DNA of 57,206 nt from contig NZ_SJZB01000046.1 of assembly GCF_004337445.1 (NCBI RefSeq), positions 1 through 57,206 of the forward strand. Direction: 5' to 3'. Of the stretch, positions 36,936 through 47,017 are shown in pieces. The notes under the pieces are model-generated. The model worked only from the letters and a program-made list of their open reading frames with translations. It searched no databases and was not told where the DNA came from. Made by a program: the position numbers and the translations under genes. The stretch's first letter is position 1. Each line of letters begins with the position of its first letter. This DNA is from Parasulfuritortus cantonensis. GTDB taxonomy: Bacteria; Pseudomonadota; Gammaproteobacteria; Burkholderiales; Thiobacillaceae.

Positions 36936-38069
36936 ATGCGGCTTGTTCTGAAACTCGTGGTCGTCGCCGCGGTCCTGGCCGTCGGCTTCTACCTATACCA
37001 GCGACCGGGCGGCGACGCCAACGCCGGGGCGAAGAAGGACGCCGGCCCGGTGCCCATCCTGGCCGCGCACGCCGAACGCGCCGACCTGCCCGTGGTGGTC
37101 GACCTGGTCGGCCGCGGCGAGGCCTACGAATCGGTCTCGGTGAAGGCGCGGGTCGACGGCCAGGTGCAGAGCGTACCCTTCCGGGAGGGCCAGCACGTGC
37201 ACACCGGCGAGCTCCTCGTCCGTCTCGACCCGGCCGACTTCGACGCCCGCCTGCGCCAGGCCGAGGCCGACCTGGCGCGCGACCAGGCGCAGTTGCAGAA
37301 GGCCCGCGCCGACGTCGTCCGCTACCAGGCCCTGCGCGACCAGGGCTTCGTCTCGGCCGAGAAACTGACCGACCTGAACGCCGCCCTGGCCGCCGCCGAG
37401 GCGACCGTGCAGGCCGACCGGGCGGCCGCCGACCTGGCCCGCCTGCAACGCGCCTACGCCACCGTGCGGGCGCCCATCGACGGCGTGGTCGGCGCCCGCC
37501 TGGTGTTCCCGGGCACGGCGGTGAAGAACAACGACACCGTCCTGGCCGTGATCAACCGCATGCAGCCGCTCCTGGTCAGCTTCGCCCTCCCGGAACGCCA
37601 TGTCGCCGCCCTGCGCGCGGCCATGGCACGCGGCCCGGTCGGCGCCGCCGTCGCCACCCCGGACCAGGCCGGCCCGGCGCATACGGCGACGGTCCACTTC
37701 CTCGACAACGCGGTCGATCCCGGCACCGGCACCCTGCTCGTCAAGGCGCGCCTGGACAACCGCGACGCGGCCTTCGCACCGGGCCAATACCTGCGCGTCG
37801 AACTCGTCCTCGACACCCTCAAGAATGCCGTGACGGTCCCGGCCGAAGCGGTCCAGCAAGGTCCCAAGGGCAGCGTCGTCTACGTGGTCCGGGGCGACGA
37901 CGGCATCGACATCCGGCCGGTCAAGGCGGTCGCCGAACGGGCCGGCCGGGTCGCCCTGGCCGGCGTCCAGGCCGGCGAGACGGTGGTCACCGACGGCCAC
38001 CTGCGCCTGACCCCGAAATCGAAGGTGAAGATCAAGGAGGCCGCACCGGGCACCGGTGCCGGCCGCTGA
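36936..38069 (+). CDS. RND efflux periplasmic adaptor subunit (MdtA-like)
   Basis: The 377-residue membrane-fusion protein has an N-terminal anchor helix (about 4-21), a lipoyl/barrel-sandwich domain ([20 protein letters not shown]), an alpha-helical hairpin (about 100-165), and beta-barrel and membrane-proximal domains. It links the inner-membrane RND pump to an outer-membrane channel. The ATG is at 36936, divergent from msrP, and the pump gene follows 40 bases after the stop. No TolC-type gene is in the window. Confidence 0.92.
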   Translation: MRLVLKLVVVAAVLAVGFYLYQRPGGDANAGAKKDAGPVPILAAHAERADLPVVVDLVGRGEAYESVSVKARVDGQVQSVPFREGQHVHTGELLVRLDPADFDARLRQAEADLARDQAQLQKARADVVRYQALRDQGFVSAEKLTDLNAALAAAEATVQADRAAADLARLQRAYATVRAPIDGVVGARLVFPGTAVKNNDTVLAVINRMQPLLVSFALPERHVAALRAAMARGPVGAAVATPDQAGPAHTATVHFLDNAVDPGTGTLLVKARLDNRDAAFAPGQYLRVELVLDTLKNAVTVPAEAVQQGPKGSVVYVVRGDDGIDIRPVKAVAERAGRVALAGVQAGETVVTDGHLRLTPKSKVKIKEAAPGTGAGR

Positions 38070-38109
38070 CGCCATGCTCGCCGCCCGCCCGCGCCCGGAA
38101 GCCTGAGCC

Positions 38110-41100
38110 ATGCAACTGCCCGAACTGTGCATCCGCCGGCCGGTGATGACCACGCTGCTGATGGCGGCGTTCCTGGTCTTCGGCCTGATCGCCTACCGCG
38201 GCCTACCGGTCTCGGAACTGCCCAACGTCGATTTCCCGACCATCTCGGTCTCCGCCAGCCTGCCGGGCGCCGCGCCCGAGACCATGGCCTCGGCAGTGGC
38301 GACGCCGCTGGAGGCGCAGTTCGCGACCATCGCCGGGGTCACCTCGATCAACTCCACCAGCGCCCAGGGTTCGACCTCGATCACCCTGCAGTTCGACCTC
38401 GACCGCGACATCGACGCGGCCGCCCAGGACGTCCAGTCGGCCATCGCCGCCGCCCAGCGCAAGCTGCCCACGGACATGCCGTCGCCGCCCTCCTTCCGCA
38501 AGGTGAACCCGGCCGACAGCCCGATCTTCTACATCGCCATGCGCTCCGACACCCTGCCCATGTCGGAGGTCAACGAGTACGCCGAGACCCAGCTGGCGCA
38601 GCGCATCTCGACCGTCTCCGGGGTGGCCCAGGTGAACGTCTACGGTTCCCAGAAGTACGCCGTGCGCATCCAGGCCGACCCCGACCGCCTGGCCGCGCGC
38701 GGCATCGGCCTGGACGAACTGGCCCAGGCCATCCAGGCCGGCAACGTGAACCAGCCGACCGGCAGCCTGGACGGGCCCAAGCAGAGCTTCGCGGTGAAGA
38801 CGGCCGGCCAGTTGGAGACCGCCGCCGCCTACCGGCCGCTCATCGTCGCCTACCGCAACGGCGCCCCGGTGCGCCTGGAGGAGGTCGCCAGCGCGCTGGA
38901 CGACGTCGAGAACAACAAGCGCGCCAACTGGCTGGGCGACCAGCGCGCCATCGTCCTCGCCGTCCAGCGCCAGCCGGGTGCCAACACCCCGGCCACGGTG
39001 CAGGCCATCGAGGCCATCCTGCCCAGCTTCCTGGACAAGCTGCCGGCCTCCATCGAACTGTCGGTGCTGTACGACCGCAGCGTGTCGATCAAGGAGTCGA
39101 TCGCCGACGTCCAGTTCACCCTGATCCTGGCCGGCTGCCTGGTCGTCCTGGTGATCCTGCTCTTCCTGCGCAACGTCTCGGCCACCGCCATCCCGGCCGT
39201 CGCCCTGCCGCTCTCCGTGATCGGCACCTTCGCCGCCATGTACGGCCTCGGCTTCAGCCTGGACAACCTGTCGCTCCTGGCCCTGACCCTGTCGGTCGGC
39301 TTCGTGGTCGACGACGCCATCGTCATGCTGGAGAACATCCACCGCCACATCGAGGCCGGCGAGCCGCCCTTCCAGGCCGCCATCGTCGGCGCCCGCGAGA
39401 TCGGCTTCACCATCATCTCGATGACCCTGTCGCTGGTCGCCGTGTTCATCCCGGTGATGTTCATGGGCGGCGTCATCGGCCGCCTGCTGCACGAGTTCGC
39501 CCTCACCATCGGGGCCGCCATCCTGGTCTCCGGCTTCGTCTCCCTGACCCTGACGCCGATGCTCTCGAGCCGCTACCTGAAGCACGACACGGCCCGCCAC
39601 GGCGCCGTCTGGAACGCCCTCGAGGCGGGTTTCGAGGCGGTCCGCGCCGGCTACCGGGTCAGCCTCGACTGGGCCCTCGCGCACCCGCGCCTAATCATGG
39701 CGGTGTTCCTGGCCACGGCGGCGGCGAGCGGCTGGCTGTACGTCAAGATACCCAAGGACTTCATCCCCGGCGGCGACTCCGGCCAGATCATCGCCTTCAC
39801 CGAGGCCGGCCAGGACGTCTCCTTCGCCGGCATGGCTGAGAAGCAGCGCCAGGTCGCGGCCATCGCCGCCCGGGAGCCCGACATCGAGACGTTCATGTCG
39901 GTGGTCGGGGCCGGCGGCTCGCGCTCCTCGGCGAACTCCGGCCTCATGCTGTTCAAACTGAAACCGCGTAAGGAACGCAAGCTGTCCGCCGACGAACTGG
40001 TGCAGAAGCTGCGTCCCCTCCTCAACGTCGTGCCGGGCATCCGGGTGGCCCTGCAGAACCCGCCGCCGATCCGCCTGACCGGCCGCCTGACCACCGCGCA
40101 GTACCAGTACACGCTGCAGGGCCAGGACCTGGACGAGCTGTACGCCTGGAGCGAGACCATGCTGGCGCGCCTCCGCCAGCTGCCCGGCTTCGTCGACGTC
40201 AACAGCAACCTCAACAACAGGAGCCCGACCGTCACCCTGGACATCGAGCGCGACCGCCTGGCCCCGCTCGGCCTGACCTACGGCCAGGTCGAGGACGCCC
40301 TGCAGTCGGCCTTCAGCAGCCGCCAGGTGTCGACCATCTACGGTTCCAGCGCCCAGTACCAGGTCATCCTGGAGGTCGACCCGGCCTACCAGGCCGACCC
40401 CGGCATGCTGGCGCGCCTGCACGTGCGTTCGGCGAACGGCCAGCTGGTGCCGCTCGACAGCGTCGCCCGCATGCATCGGGGCAACCAGGCCCTGACCGTC
40501 AACCACCTCGGCCAGCTGCCCTCGGTGACCATCTCCTTCAACCTCGAACAGGGCGTCTCCCTGGGCGAGGCGGTCGGCCGCATCCGGGCCCTGGAACGGG
40601 AAATGCGCCTGCCGATCACCGTCGCCACGCAGCTGGAAGGCACGGCCCAGGCCTTCGAGGACTCCCAGAAGGGGCTCGGCCTGCTCCTCCTGGTCGCCGT
40701 GCTGGTGGTCTACATCGTCCTCGGCATCCTGTACGAGAGCTTCGTCCACCCGCTCACCATCCTGTCCGGCCTGCCCTCGGCCGGCCTGGGCGCCCTGCTC
40801 ACCCTCTGGCTGTTCCACGTCGACCTGTCGCTGTACGCCTTCGTCGGCGTCATCATGCTGATCGGCATCGTCAAGAAGAACGCCATCATGATGATCGACT
40901 TCGCCCTCGAGCATCAGCGCCGGCACGGCATGGCGGCGGCCGAGGCGATCCGCCAGGCCTGCCTGATCCGCTTCCGGCCGATCATGATGACCACCTTTGC
41001 GGCCCTGGCCGGCACCCTGCCCATCGCCCTGGCCATCGGCGCCGGCGCCGACGTGCGCCAGCCGCTCGGGCTCGCCGTGGTGGGCGGCCTGGTCCTGTCG

Positions 41101-41178
41101 CAGTTCCTGACCCTGTACATCACCCCGGTGATCTACCTGTACCTGGAGCGCCTGGTGCCGAGCCGGGCCTCGCCGTGA
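38110..41178 (+). CDS. RND efflux pump permease (MdtB/MdtC-like, HAE1 family)
   Basis: The 1022-residue transporter has 12 helices in two halves with large periplasmic loops. The proton-relay aspartates are seen in GFVVDDAIVMLENIHRH (helix 4), and the matching lysine region GIVKKNAIMMIDFALEH is in helix 10. It starts LCIRRPVMTTLLMAA as in MdtC-like pumps. A single permease, not an MdtBC pair, is present. It probably expels drugs, bile-like or other amphiphiles; substrate unknown. It is the second gene of the adaptor-pump operon. Confidence 0.95.
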   Translation: MQLPELCIRRPVMTTLLMAAFLVFGLIAYRGLPVSELPNVDFPTISVSASLPGAAPETMASAVATPLEAQFATIAGVTSINSTSAQGSTSITLQFDLDRDIDAAAQDVQSAIAAAQRKLPTDMPSPPSFRKVNPADSPIFYIAMRSDTLPMSEVNEYAETQLAQRISTVSGVAQVNVYGSQKYAVRIQADPDRLAARGIGLDELAQAIQAGNVNQPTGSLDGPKQSFAVKTAGQLETAAAYRPLIVAYRNGAPVRLEEVASALDDVENNKRANWLGDQRAIVLAVQRQPGANTPATVQAIEAILPSFLDKLPASIELSVLYDRSVSIKESIADVQFTLILAGCLVVLVILLFLRNVSATAIPAVALPLSVIGTFAAMYGLGFSLDNLSLLALTLSVGFVVDDAIVMLENIHRHIEAGEPPFQAAIVGAREIGFTIISMTLSLVAVFIPVMFMGGVIGRLLHEFALTIGAAILVSGFVSLTLTPMLSSRYLKHDTARHGAVWNALEAGFEAVRAGYRVSLDWALAHPRLIMAVFLATAAASGWLYVKIPKDFIPGGDSGQIIAFTEAGQDVSFAGMAEKQRQVAAIAAREPDIETFMSVVGAGGSRSSANSGLMLFKLKPRKERKLSADELVQKLRPLLNVVPGIRVALQNPPPIRLTGRLTTAQYQYTLQGQDLDELYAWSETMLARLRQLPGFVDVNSNLNNRSPTVTLDIERDRLAPLGLTYGQVEDALQSAFSSRQVSTIYGSSAQYQVILEVDPAYQADPGMLARLHVRSANGQLVPLDSVARMHRGNQALTVNHLGQLPSVTISFNLEQGVSLGEAVGRIRALEREMRLPITVATQLEGTAQAFEDSQKGLGLLLLVAVLVVYIVLGILYESFVHPLTILSGLPSAGLGALLTLWLFHVDLSLYAFVGVIMLIGIVKKNAIMMIDFALEHQRRHGMAAAEAIRQACLIRFRPIMMTTFAALAGTLPIALAIGAGADVRQPLGLAVVGGLVLSQFLTLYITPVIYLYLERLVPSRASP

Positions 41179-41276
41179 AGCGGACAGCGGGTATTTCAGG
41201 AAACTCTGATATAGGCGGGCCGCGCCCACCGTGATATGGTGCGGGCTGCCGAACACACACCGCATTGGAGCACTCC

Positions 41277-41648
41277 ATGGCCGTCATCGACCTCACCGAA
41301 GAGAACTTCGAACCCACCATCACCGGCAACGACTTCGTCGTCGTCGACTTCTGGGCGCCCTGGTGCGGCCCCTGCCGCGGCTTCGCCCCGGTCTTCGAGG
41401 CCGCCGCCGAGAACAACCCGGGCATCACCTTCGCCAAGGTCAACACCGAGGAACAGCAGGGCATCGCCGGCCATTTCCAGATCCGCTCCATCCCCACCCT
41501 GATGATCTTCCGCGAGCAGGTCATCATCTACGCCCAGCCCGGCGCCCTGCCGGCCGGCGCCTTCGACGACCTGATCGCGCGCGCCAAGGAGATCGACATG
41601 GCCCAGGTGCACGCCGAGATCGCCAAGGAACAGGGCCAGCAAGCCTGA
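41277..41648 (+). CDS. thioredoxin-fold protein with WCGPC site
   Basis: The 123-residue cytoplasmic protein has a classic thioredoxin domain with C30-G-P-C33, a cis-proline in RSIPTLMIF and a short helical C-terminal extension. It is a general thiol-disulfide reductase. GGAG lies 7 bases before ATG 41277; a TTG at 41265 is less likely. Its stop overlaps the putative truC start. Confidence 0.93.
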   Translation: MAVIDLTEENFEPTITGNDFVVVDFWAPWCGPCRGFAPVFEAAAENNPGITFAKVNTEEQQGIAGHFQIRSIPTLMIFREQVIIYAQPGALPAGAFDDLIARAKEIDMAQVHAEIAKEQGQQA

Positions 41649-42382
41649 CCCTGAGCATCGTCTACCGGGACGACCGGCTGGTCGCCATCGACAAGCCGGC
41701 CGGACTCCTGGTCCATCGCAGCGACCTGGACCGCCAGGAAACCCGTTTCGCCGTGCAGTTGCTGCGCGACCAGATCGGCCGTCCGGTCTGGCCGGCGCAT
41801 CGGCTCGACAAGGGCACCTCGGGCGTCCTCCTGTTCGCGCTCGATGCCGAGGCGGCCGCGGCGCTGTCCGGCCAGTTCGAACGCGGCGAGGTGGCCAAGA
41901 CCTACTGGGCCGTGGTGCGCGGCCACCCGGCCGAGGCCGGCGAGATCGACCACCCGCTCGGCCGCCTGCGCGACGAGTACGGCTACCGCGGCGAATCCGA
42001 CGTCGCCCAGCCGGCCGTCACCCGCTACCGCCGCCTGGCCACCGTGGAACTGCCCTGGCCGGTGGACCGCTACCCGACCAGCCGCTACGCGCTGGTCGAA
42101 CTGGCCCCGCTGACCGGGCGCCGGCACCAGCTGCGCCGGCACATGAAGCACATCGCCCACCCCATCGTCGGCGACGCCAGCCACGGCAAGGGCCGTCACA
42201 ACCGCATGTTCCAGGAGCGCCTGGGCTGCCACCGCCTGCTTCTGGCCGCCGTGCGCCTGGCCGTCCGGCACCCCGACGACGGCCGCCCCCTCACCCTCGC
42301 CGCCGCCCCGGCGCCGGACTTCGCCGCCTGCATCGAGCAGTTGGGCTGGGCCGACCTGCTGCAGGACACCCCATGGCATTGA
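41645..42382 (+). CDS. truC: tRNA pseudouridine synthase C (RluA family)
   Basis: The 245-residue protein has the RluA-family catalytic motif HRLDKGTSG (aspartate D55) and the C-terminal [15 protein letters not shown] typical of TruC, which makes pseudouridine-65 in tRNA. No ATG, GTG or TTG exists in frame between 41231 and the conserved start (SIVYRDDRL). I use CTG 41645, which overlaps the thioredoxin stop by four bases (CTGA). That start is inferred; a local indel is the alternative. The stop overlaps the yaeQ start by 10 bases. Confidence 0.85.
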   Translation: MTLSIVYRDDRLVAIDKPAGLLVHRSDLDRQETRFAVQLLRDQIGRPVWPAHRLDKGTSGVLLFALDAEAAAALSGQFERGEVAKTYWAVVRGHPAEAGEIDHPLGRLRDEYGYRGESDVAQPAVTRYRRLATVELPWPVDRYPTSRYALVELAPLTGRRHQLRRHMKHIAHPIVGDASHGKGRHNRMFQERLGCHRLLLAAVRLAVRHPDDGRPLTLAAAPAPDFAACIEQLGWADLLQDTPWH

Positions 42383-42909
42383 AGGCCACCATCTACAAGG
42401 CGGAGCTCCAGATCGCCGACCTGGACCGCAACTACTACGCCGACCACGCCCTCACCCTGGCGCGCCACCCTTCCGAGACCGACGAACGCATGATGGTGCG
42501 TCTGCTCGCCTTCGTGCTCTACGCCCGCGACGGCCTGGGCTTCGGCAAGGGCCTGTGCGAGGACGACGAGCCCGACCTCTGGGCCAAGGACCTGACCGGT
42601 GCCATCGAGCTCTGGATCGACGTCGGCCAGCCGGACGAGCGCTGGCTGCGCAAGGCGTGCAGCCGTGCCCGCGAGGTCGTGCTGATCGCCTACGGCGGCC
42701 GCGCCGCGGACGTCTGGTGGAACCAGAACCAGGCCGCCCTGGCGCGCCTGGAGCGGCTCAGCGTGCTGCGCCTGCCGGCCGACGCGGGCGCCGGCCTGGC
42801 GGCCCTGGCCGACCGCAACATGCGCCTGCAGTGCACGGTGCAGGACGGCCAGGTCTGGCTGACCGACGGCAGCCGCAGCGTCCACATCGAACCGGTCCGG
42901 CTGACCTGA
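42373..42909 (+). CDS. yaeQ: YaeQ family protein
   Basis: The 178-residue protein matches YaeQ throughout: it starts [19 protein letters not shown] and has the [18 protein letters not shown] and [10 protein letters not shown] segments of a PD-(D/E)XK nuclease-like fold. The family's function is unproven, with old reports of suppressing an rfaH defect. It overlaps the truC 3' end and so is probably coupled to it. Confidence 0.94.
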   Translation: MALKATIYKAELQIADLDRNYYADHALTLARHPSETDERMMVRLLAFVLYARDGLGFGKGLCEDDEPDLWAKDLTGAIELWIDVGQPDERWLRKACSRAREVVLIAYGGRAADVWWNQNQAALARLERLSVLRLPADAGAGLAALADRNMRLQCTVQDGQVWLTDGSRSVHIEPVRLT

Positions 42910-42989
42910 CCCCGCCCGCGCACGCGGCGGCTGCCAGAAGCGCGGCCATGCGCTACAACTCAGATAGTCGAGCGCCCAACCCGAACGTC

Positions 42990-45900
42990 ATGACCGACCA
43001 GGCAGGACCGCTACGCTTCCAACGCCAGATCGTGCTCCCGGTCGCCATCGTCCTGATCGCGCTGGTGGCGGCCCTGCTGCTCGGCTTCCAGCGCTACATC
43101 GACTGGCAGGAAGCGGAACACACGCGCTTGACCGTGCGCCAGGCCGGGCAGGTGTGGGAACGCCTGCGCACCATGGACACCCGGCAACTCGATTACTTCG
43201 CCAGCCGGGCCGTCGTCGACCCCGCCCTGGTGGCGGCCATGCGCCGGCGCGACGGCGCCGCCCTGCTGGCCCTGGCCAAGCCGGCCTACGACCGCCTGCA
43301 CGACCAGTTCGGGGTCAGCCATTGGTACTTCATCACGCCCGACCGCCACGTCCTCATGCGCGTGCACGCGCCGAGCAACGTCGGCGACCTGGTCAACCGC
43401 AAGACCCTGCTCGAGGCGGTCGCCACCGGGCGCCCGGCAACCGGCCTGGAACTGGGCGCCACGGCCACCCTCACCCTGCGCCACGTCGTGCCCTGGCACG
43501 CCGACGGCGAGTTGATCGGCTACCTGGAGATGGGCACCGAGGTCGACTGGTTCGAACGCGTGATCAAGGACATGCTCGGGGTGGAGGTCGCCTCGGCGGT
43601 GCACAAGCCGTACACCTCGGCGGCCGACTTCGAGTTCGGCAAGCGCGCGCTCGGCTTCACCGGCCAGTGGCAGGACTACCCCGGCATCGCCATCCTGGGC
43701 CAGACCGTGCGCCCGCTGCCGGCGGGGTTGATGGCGCCCTGGCAGGCCTACGCGGCGGGCGGCCCGGAACTCGTCACCGAGGTCGCCGCGGCCGGCCACG
43801 TCTGGTCGATCGGCTTCCTGCGCGTGCAGGACTACAGCGGCCGCCCGGTGGCCTCGCTGGCCTTCCTTCGCCCGCTCGACACCGCCCTCGCGGCGCGCGC
43901 CGAGCAACTGATGCTGGCGGTCGCCCTGGCCACCGTCCTCACCGTCCTGCTGATCGCCGCCCTGGTCCACCGGGTCCGCCGCATCGAAACCCAGATGGTC
44001 GCCGCCCAGTCCGCGCTGCGCGAGAACGAACAGCGCTTCCGCGACTTCGCCTCGGCGTCCTCCGACTGGTGGTTCTGGGAAACCGACGCCGACATGCACT
44101 TCACCTACATGTCCGAGAACACGCCGCAAGTGGTCGGCCTGCCGGTCGCCACCATGCTCGGCAAGCGCCGGGACGAACTCGCGGCACCGCCCAAGGCCGG
44201 CGAGGAGCCGCGCTGGCAGGGCTATCTGGACACCGTCGCCCGGCGCCAGCCGTTCAACCAGTACGAATACCGGATCGCCCTGCCGAACGGCACCTGCCGC
44301 TGGCTCTCGGTGAGCGGCGTGCCCCGCTTCGGCCCCGAAGGCCGCTTCCAGGGCTACCGCGGCACCGGCGCCAACATCACCGAACGCAAGGCGCGCGAGG
44401 AGGCGGAGGAATACGTCCGCGAAGGCACCGAGATCAAGCTCGCCGTGGCGCGCGCCATGCAGGAGGTCGAACAGCCCTTCCGGGCGCGCCTGGATGCCGC
44501 CTTGCGTGCCCTGGCCGGCCTGCGCGGCGCCCTGCCCGGCGGCGGCGTCCGCGTCGAACTGGCCGGCGAGGAGGCTGGCCCGGGCGGCTTCCACTCCGGC
44601 GAGGCGCTCTGGCAGCAGGCCATGCCCGGCATCGAACCGGGCGAGGTGCGCCTGGTGGCGCATTGCCAGGTCCGGCCCGAGCCCGGCCACGGCCACTATT
44701 TCATCGCCTTGTCGCACGGCCGCGAGGTGCTCGGCGTGCTCGAGGTCGACACGGTCGCCAAGCCGCCCGACAACCCGGCCCGCCTCGAGGCCCTGCGCCA
44801 GATCGGCGAGCTGGTCGCCCTCGGCGTGCTCAACGAGCGTACCGCCCGCCTGCAACGCCAGGCCGCCGTCCAGGCCGAGGCGGCGAGCGTCGCCAAGAGC
44901 CAGTTCCTGGCCACCATGAGCCACGAGATCCGCACCCCGCTGAACGGCATCCTGGGCATGGCGCAGTTGCTCCAGGACCCGGACCTGAGCGGCGCGGAGC
45001 AGCTCGACTACGCGCAGACCATCCTCAACTCCGGGCAGACCCTGCTGGCCCTCCTGAACGACATCCTCGACCTGTCCAAGATCGAAGCCGGGAAGCTGGA
45101 GCTGGACCAACGGCCGCTCATGCCGGCGACCCTGCTGAACGAGTTGCCGCGCCTGTTCCGGGAGGCCGCCGGCCGCAAGCAGCTGGCCATCTCGACGGCC
45201 TGGGGCGGCCCGGATTCGGCCGCCTACCTGGGCGACGAGACCCGCCTGCGCCAGATGCTGGCCAACCTGATCAACAACGCCATCAAGTTCACCGAACGGG
45301 GCGAGATCCGCCTCGCGGCCCATGAGCTCCGGCGCCAAGACGGCCGGGCCCGGCTGCGCTTCAGCGTCACGGACACCGGCATCGGGGTCGCCGAGGACAA
45401 GCTCGACCGCCTGTTCCAGCCCTTCACCCAGGTGGACGGCTCGCACACCCGGCTGTACGGCGGCACCGGCCTGGGCCTGTCCATCGTGCGCAAGCTGGCC
45501 GAGGCGATGGGCGGCGCGGTCGGCGTCGAGAGCCGCGCCGGCGAAGGCTCGACCTTCTGGTTCGAGATCGAGGCCGAGTGTGCCGACACCGGGCCCGACC
45601 CCACCCGCGACGCCGGCCCGGCCGGCCCGGTGCCGCGCCCGGGGCGGGCGGCCGCGATCCTCGTCGTCGAGGACAACCCGGTCAACCAGATGGTCATCAA
45701 GGCGATGCTCGGCAAGCTCGGCCACACCGTGCAGTGCGTCGAGAACGGCCAGCTCGCGGTCGACGCCATCCGCCAGGGCCTGGCCCCGGACCTGGTCTTC
45801 ATGGACATCCAGATGCCGGTGATGACCGGCTACGAGGCCACCCGCCTGATCCGCCGGTGGGAGGCCGAGCAGGGCCGGCCGCGCCTGGCCATCGTCGCCC

Positions 45901-46028
45901 TGACGGCGAGCGCCTTCCCGGAAGACCGGGCCGGCTGCGAGCGCGCGGGCATGGACGACTACCTGGCCAAGCCGGTGCAGCTGCCGGCGCTCAAGGCCAC
46001 CCTGGCCCATTGGCTGGGCGAGCCCTGA
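42990..46028 (+). CDS. hybrid sensor histidine kinase/response regulator
   Basis: The 1012-residue protein has a membrane helix (about 13-33), a periplasmic double-Cache-like sensor (about 35-300), a second helix (about 307-330), a PAS domain (about 345-470), a GAF-like region (about 480-620), HisKA with H645 ([11 protein letters not shown]), HATPase ([25 protein letters not shown]) and a receiver domain with D939 (FMDIQMP). The ligand is unknown. The sensor shares an R-x-H-A-P...GD segment with the GGDEF-EAL protein at 6304-9405. No Hpt or output regulator is adjacent. ATG 42948 is an alternative start 14 codons upstream. Confidence 0.92.
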   Translation: MTDQAGPLRFQRQIVLPVAIVLIALVAALLLGFQRYIDWQEAEHTRLTVRQAGQVWERLRTMDTRQLDYFASRAVVDPALVAAMRRRDGAALLALAKPAYDRLHDQFGVSHWYFITPDRHVLMRVHAPSNVGDLVNRKTLLEAVATGRPATGLELGATATLTLRHVVPWHADGELIGYLEMGTEVDWFERVIKDMLGVEVASAVHKPYTSAADFEFGKRALGFTGQWQDYPGIAILGQTVRPLPAGLMAPWQAYAAGGPELVTEVAAAGHVWSIGFLRVQDYSGRPVASLAFLRPLDTALAARAEQLMLAVALATVLTVLLIAALVHRVRRIETQMVAAQSALRENEQRFRDFASASSDWWFWETDADMHFTYMSENTPQVVGLPVATMLGKRRDELAAPPKAGEEPRWQGYLDTVARRQPFNQYEYRIALPNGTCRWLSVSGVPRFGPEGRFQGYRGTGANITERKAREEAEEYVREGTEIKLAVARAMQEVEQPFRARLDAALRALAGLRGALPGGGVRVELAGEEAGPGGFHSGEALWQQAMPGIEPGEVRLVAHCQVRPEPGHGHYFIALSHGREVLGVLEVDTVAKPPDNPARLEALRQIGELVALGVLNERTARLQRQAAVQAEAASVAKSQFLATMSHEIRTPLNGILGMAQLLQDPDLSGAEQLDYAQTILNSGQTLLALLNDILDLSKIEAGKLELDQRPLMPATLLNELPRLFREAAGRKQLAISTAWGGPDSAAYLGDETRLRQMLANLINNAIKFTERGEIRLAAHELRRQDGRARLRFSVTDTGIGVAEDKLDRLFQPFTQVDGSHTRLYGGTGLGLSIVRKLAEAMGGAVGVESRAGEGSTFWFEIEAECADTGPDPTRDAGPAGPVPRPGRAAAILVVEDNPVNQMVIKAMLGKLGHTVQCVENGQLAVDAIRQGLAPDLVFMDIQMPVMTGYEATRLIRRWEAEQGRPRLAIVALTASAFPEDRAGCERAGMDDYLAKPVQLPALKATLAHWLGEP

Positions 46029-46039
46029 CGGCCTCGACG

Positions 46040-46528
46040 GTGGCGGCCGAATACCGGATATCCGAACTGGATTACGTGCGCGCCATGCAGCTGTTCGGGC
46101 GCCCGACGGCGCGCCAGCGCCTGGCCTATGCGGCCAGCGCCCTGGTCCTGGCCGGCCTGGTGCTGTTCGCTGGCCCCCTGGTCGCCGGCATGGCGACCGG
46201 CGGCCTGATCGGCGGGGGTGCCGGTTATCTGATCGTGCGCCGGCTGATTTCCCCGGCCCTGGCCCGGCGCCACTACCGCCGGTACAAGGCCATGCACGAT
46301 CCGTTCACGGTCGAGTTGGCCGCCGAGGGGGTCCGTTTCAGGACGCCGGACGCAACCGGCCTGCTGCCCTGGGACAAGATGCTGAAATGGCGCCAGGACG
46401 CGGACTACGTCCTCATCTACCCCATGCCGCGCCTGTTCCACATCGTCCCCAAGGCGGTCGCCGGCCAGGGCTTCGACGTCCAGGCGCTGACCGACCGGCT
46501 GCGGGCCGAGCTCGGCGAGCCGGTCTGA
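46040..46528 (+). CDS. YcxB-like membrane protein
   Basis: The 162-residue protein has two N-terminal hydrophobic helices (about 30-62) and a C-terminal YcxB-like domain (VRFRTPDATGLLPWDKMLKWR ends with VLIYPMPRLFHIVPK), whose function is unknown. The start is GTG 46040, 11 bases after the kinase stop, without a good ribosome-binding site. Position suggests co-transcription with the kinase, not a shared function. Confidence 0.75.
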   Translation: MAAEYRISELDYVRAMQLFGRPTARQRLAYAASALVLAGLVLFAGPLVAGMATGGLIGGGAGYLIVRRLISPALARRHYRRYKAMHDPFTVELAAEGVRFRTPDATGLLPWDKMLKWRQDADYVLIYPMPRLFHIVPKAVAGQGFDVQALTDRLRAELGEPV

Positions 46529-46576
46529 ACGCGTCCGGGCATAATGCCGGTTCGCCATCCGACCGAGAGTGCCACC

Positions 46577-47005
46577 GTGCCGCTGCCGTCCCGACCCCTT
46601 GCCCGCCGCCTGTTCCTGGCCGCCGCCCTCCTGGCCCCGGGTGCCGGCGCGGCCGCCGCGGAGGCGACGCCGGCCCCGGCCGACTTCTCGCCCTACGTCG
46701 CCCGCCTGGTCGGCAACCTGTGCCCCGCCTTCGTCGCCCAGATCGCCGACAAGCCGGCCATCGCGCCGATGCTGCGCCGGCGCCCGATCGACGTGGCCGA
46801 CGTCTGCGCCTGCACGGAGCGCGGCTTCCTCGCCGACGGCCGCCTGCGCAGCGAGTTTGCCCGCCCGCCCGAGCAGGTCGCCGAAAACATGAAGACGGAC
46901 AACCTGCGCGCCTATTTCACCATGCGCCTGCTGCAAGCGACCATGGCCTGCCTGGCGGCGGAGTTCTCCGACATCCTGGCCGACAACGACCCGGCCCGGC
47001 GCTAG
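46577..47005 (+). CDS. exported hypothetical protein with conserved cysteines
   Basis: I do not recognise the family. From GTG 46577, preceded by GAGAG, it is 142 residues with a signal peptide (about 1-28, ending AAAAEA). Four cysteines remain after cleavage (in LCPAF, VCAC and MACL), which could form disulfides in the periplasm. An ATG at 46544 would add 11 residues, but it overlaps a CATAATG sequence that looks like a -10 element. Confidence 0.65.
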   Translation: MPLPSRPLARRLFLAAALLAPGAGAAAAEATPAPADFSPYVARLVGNLCPAFVAQIADKPAIAPMLRRRPIDVADVCACTERGFLADGRLRSEFARPPEQVAENMKTDNLRAYFTMRLLQATMACLAAEFSDILADNDPARR

Positions 47006-47017
47006 CCGCCGGGGCGC

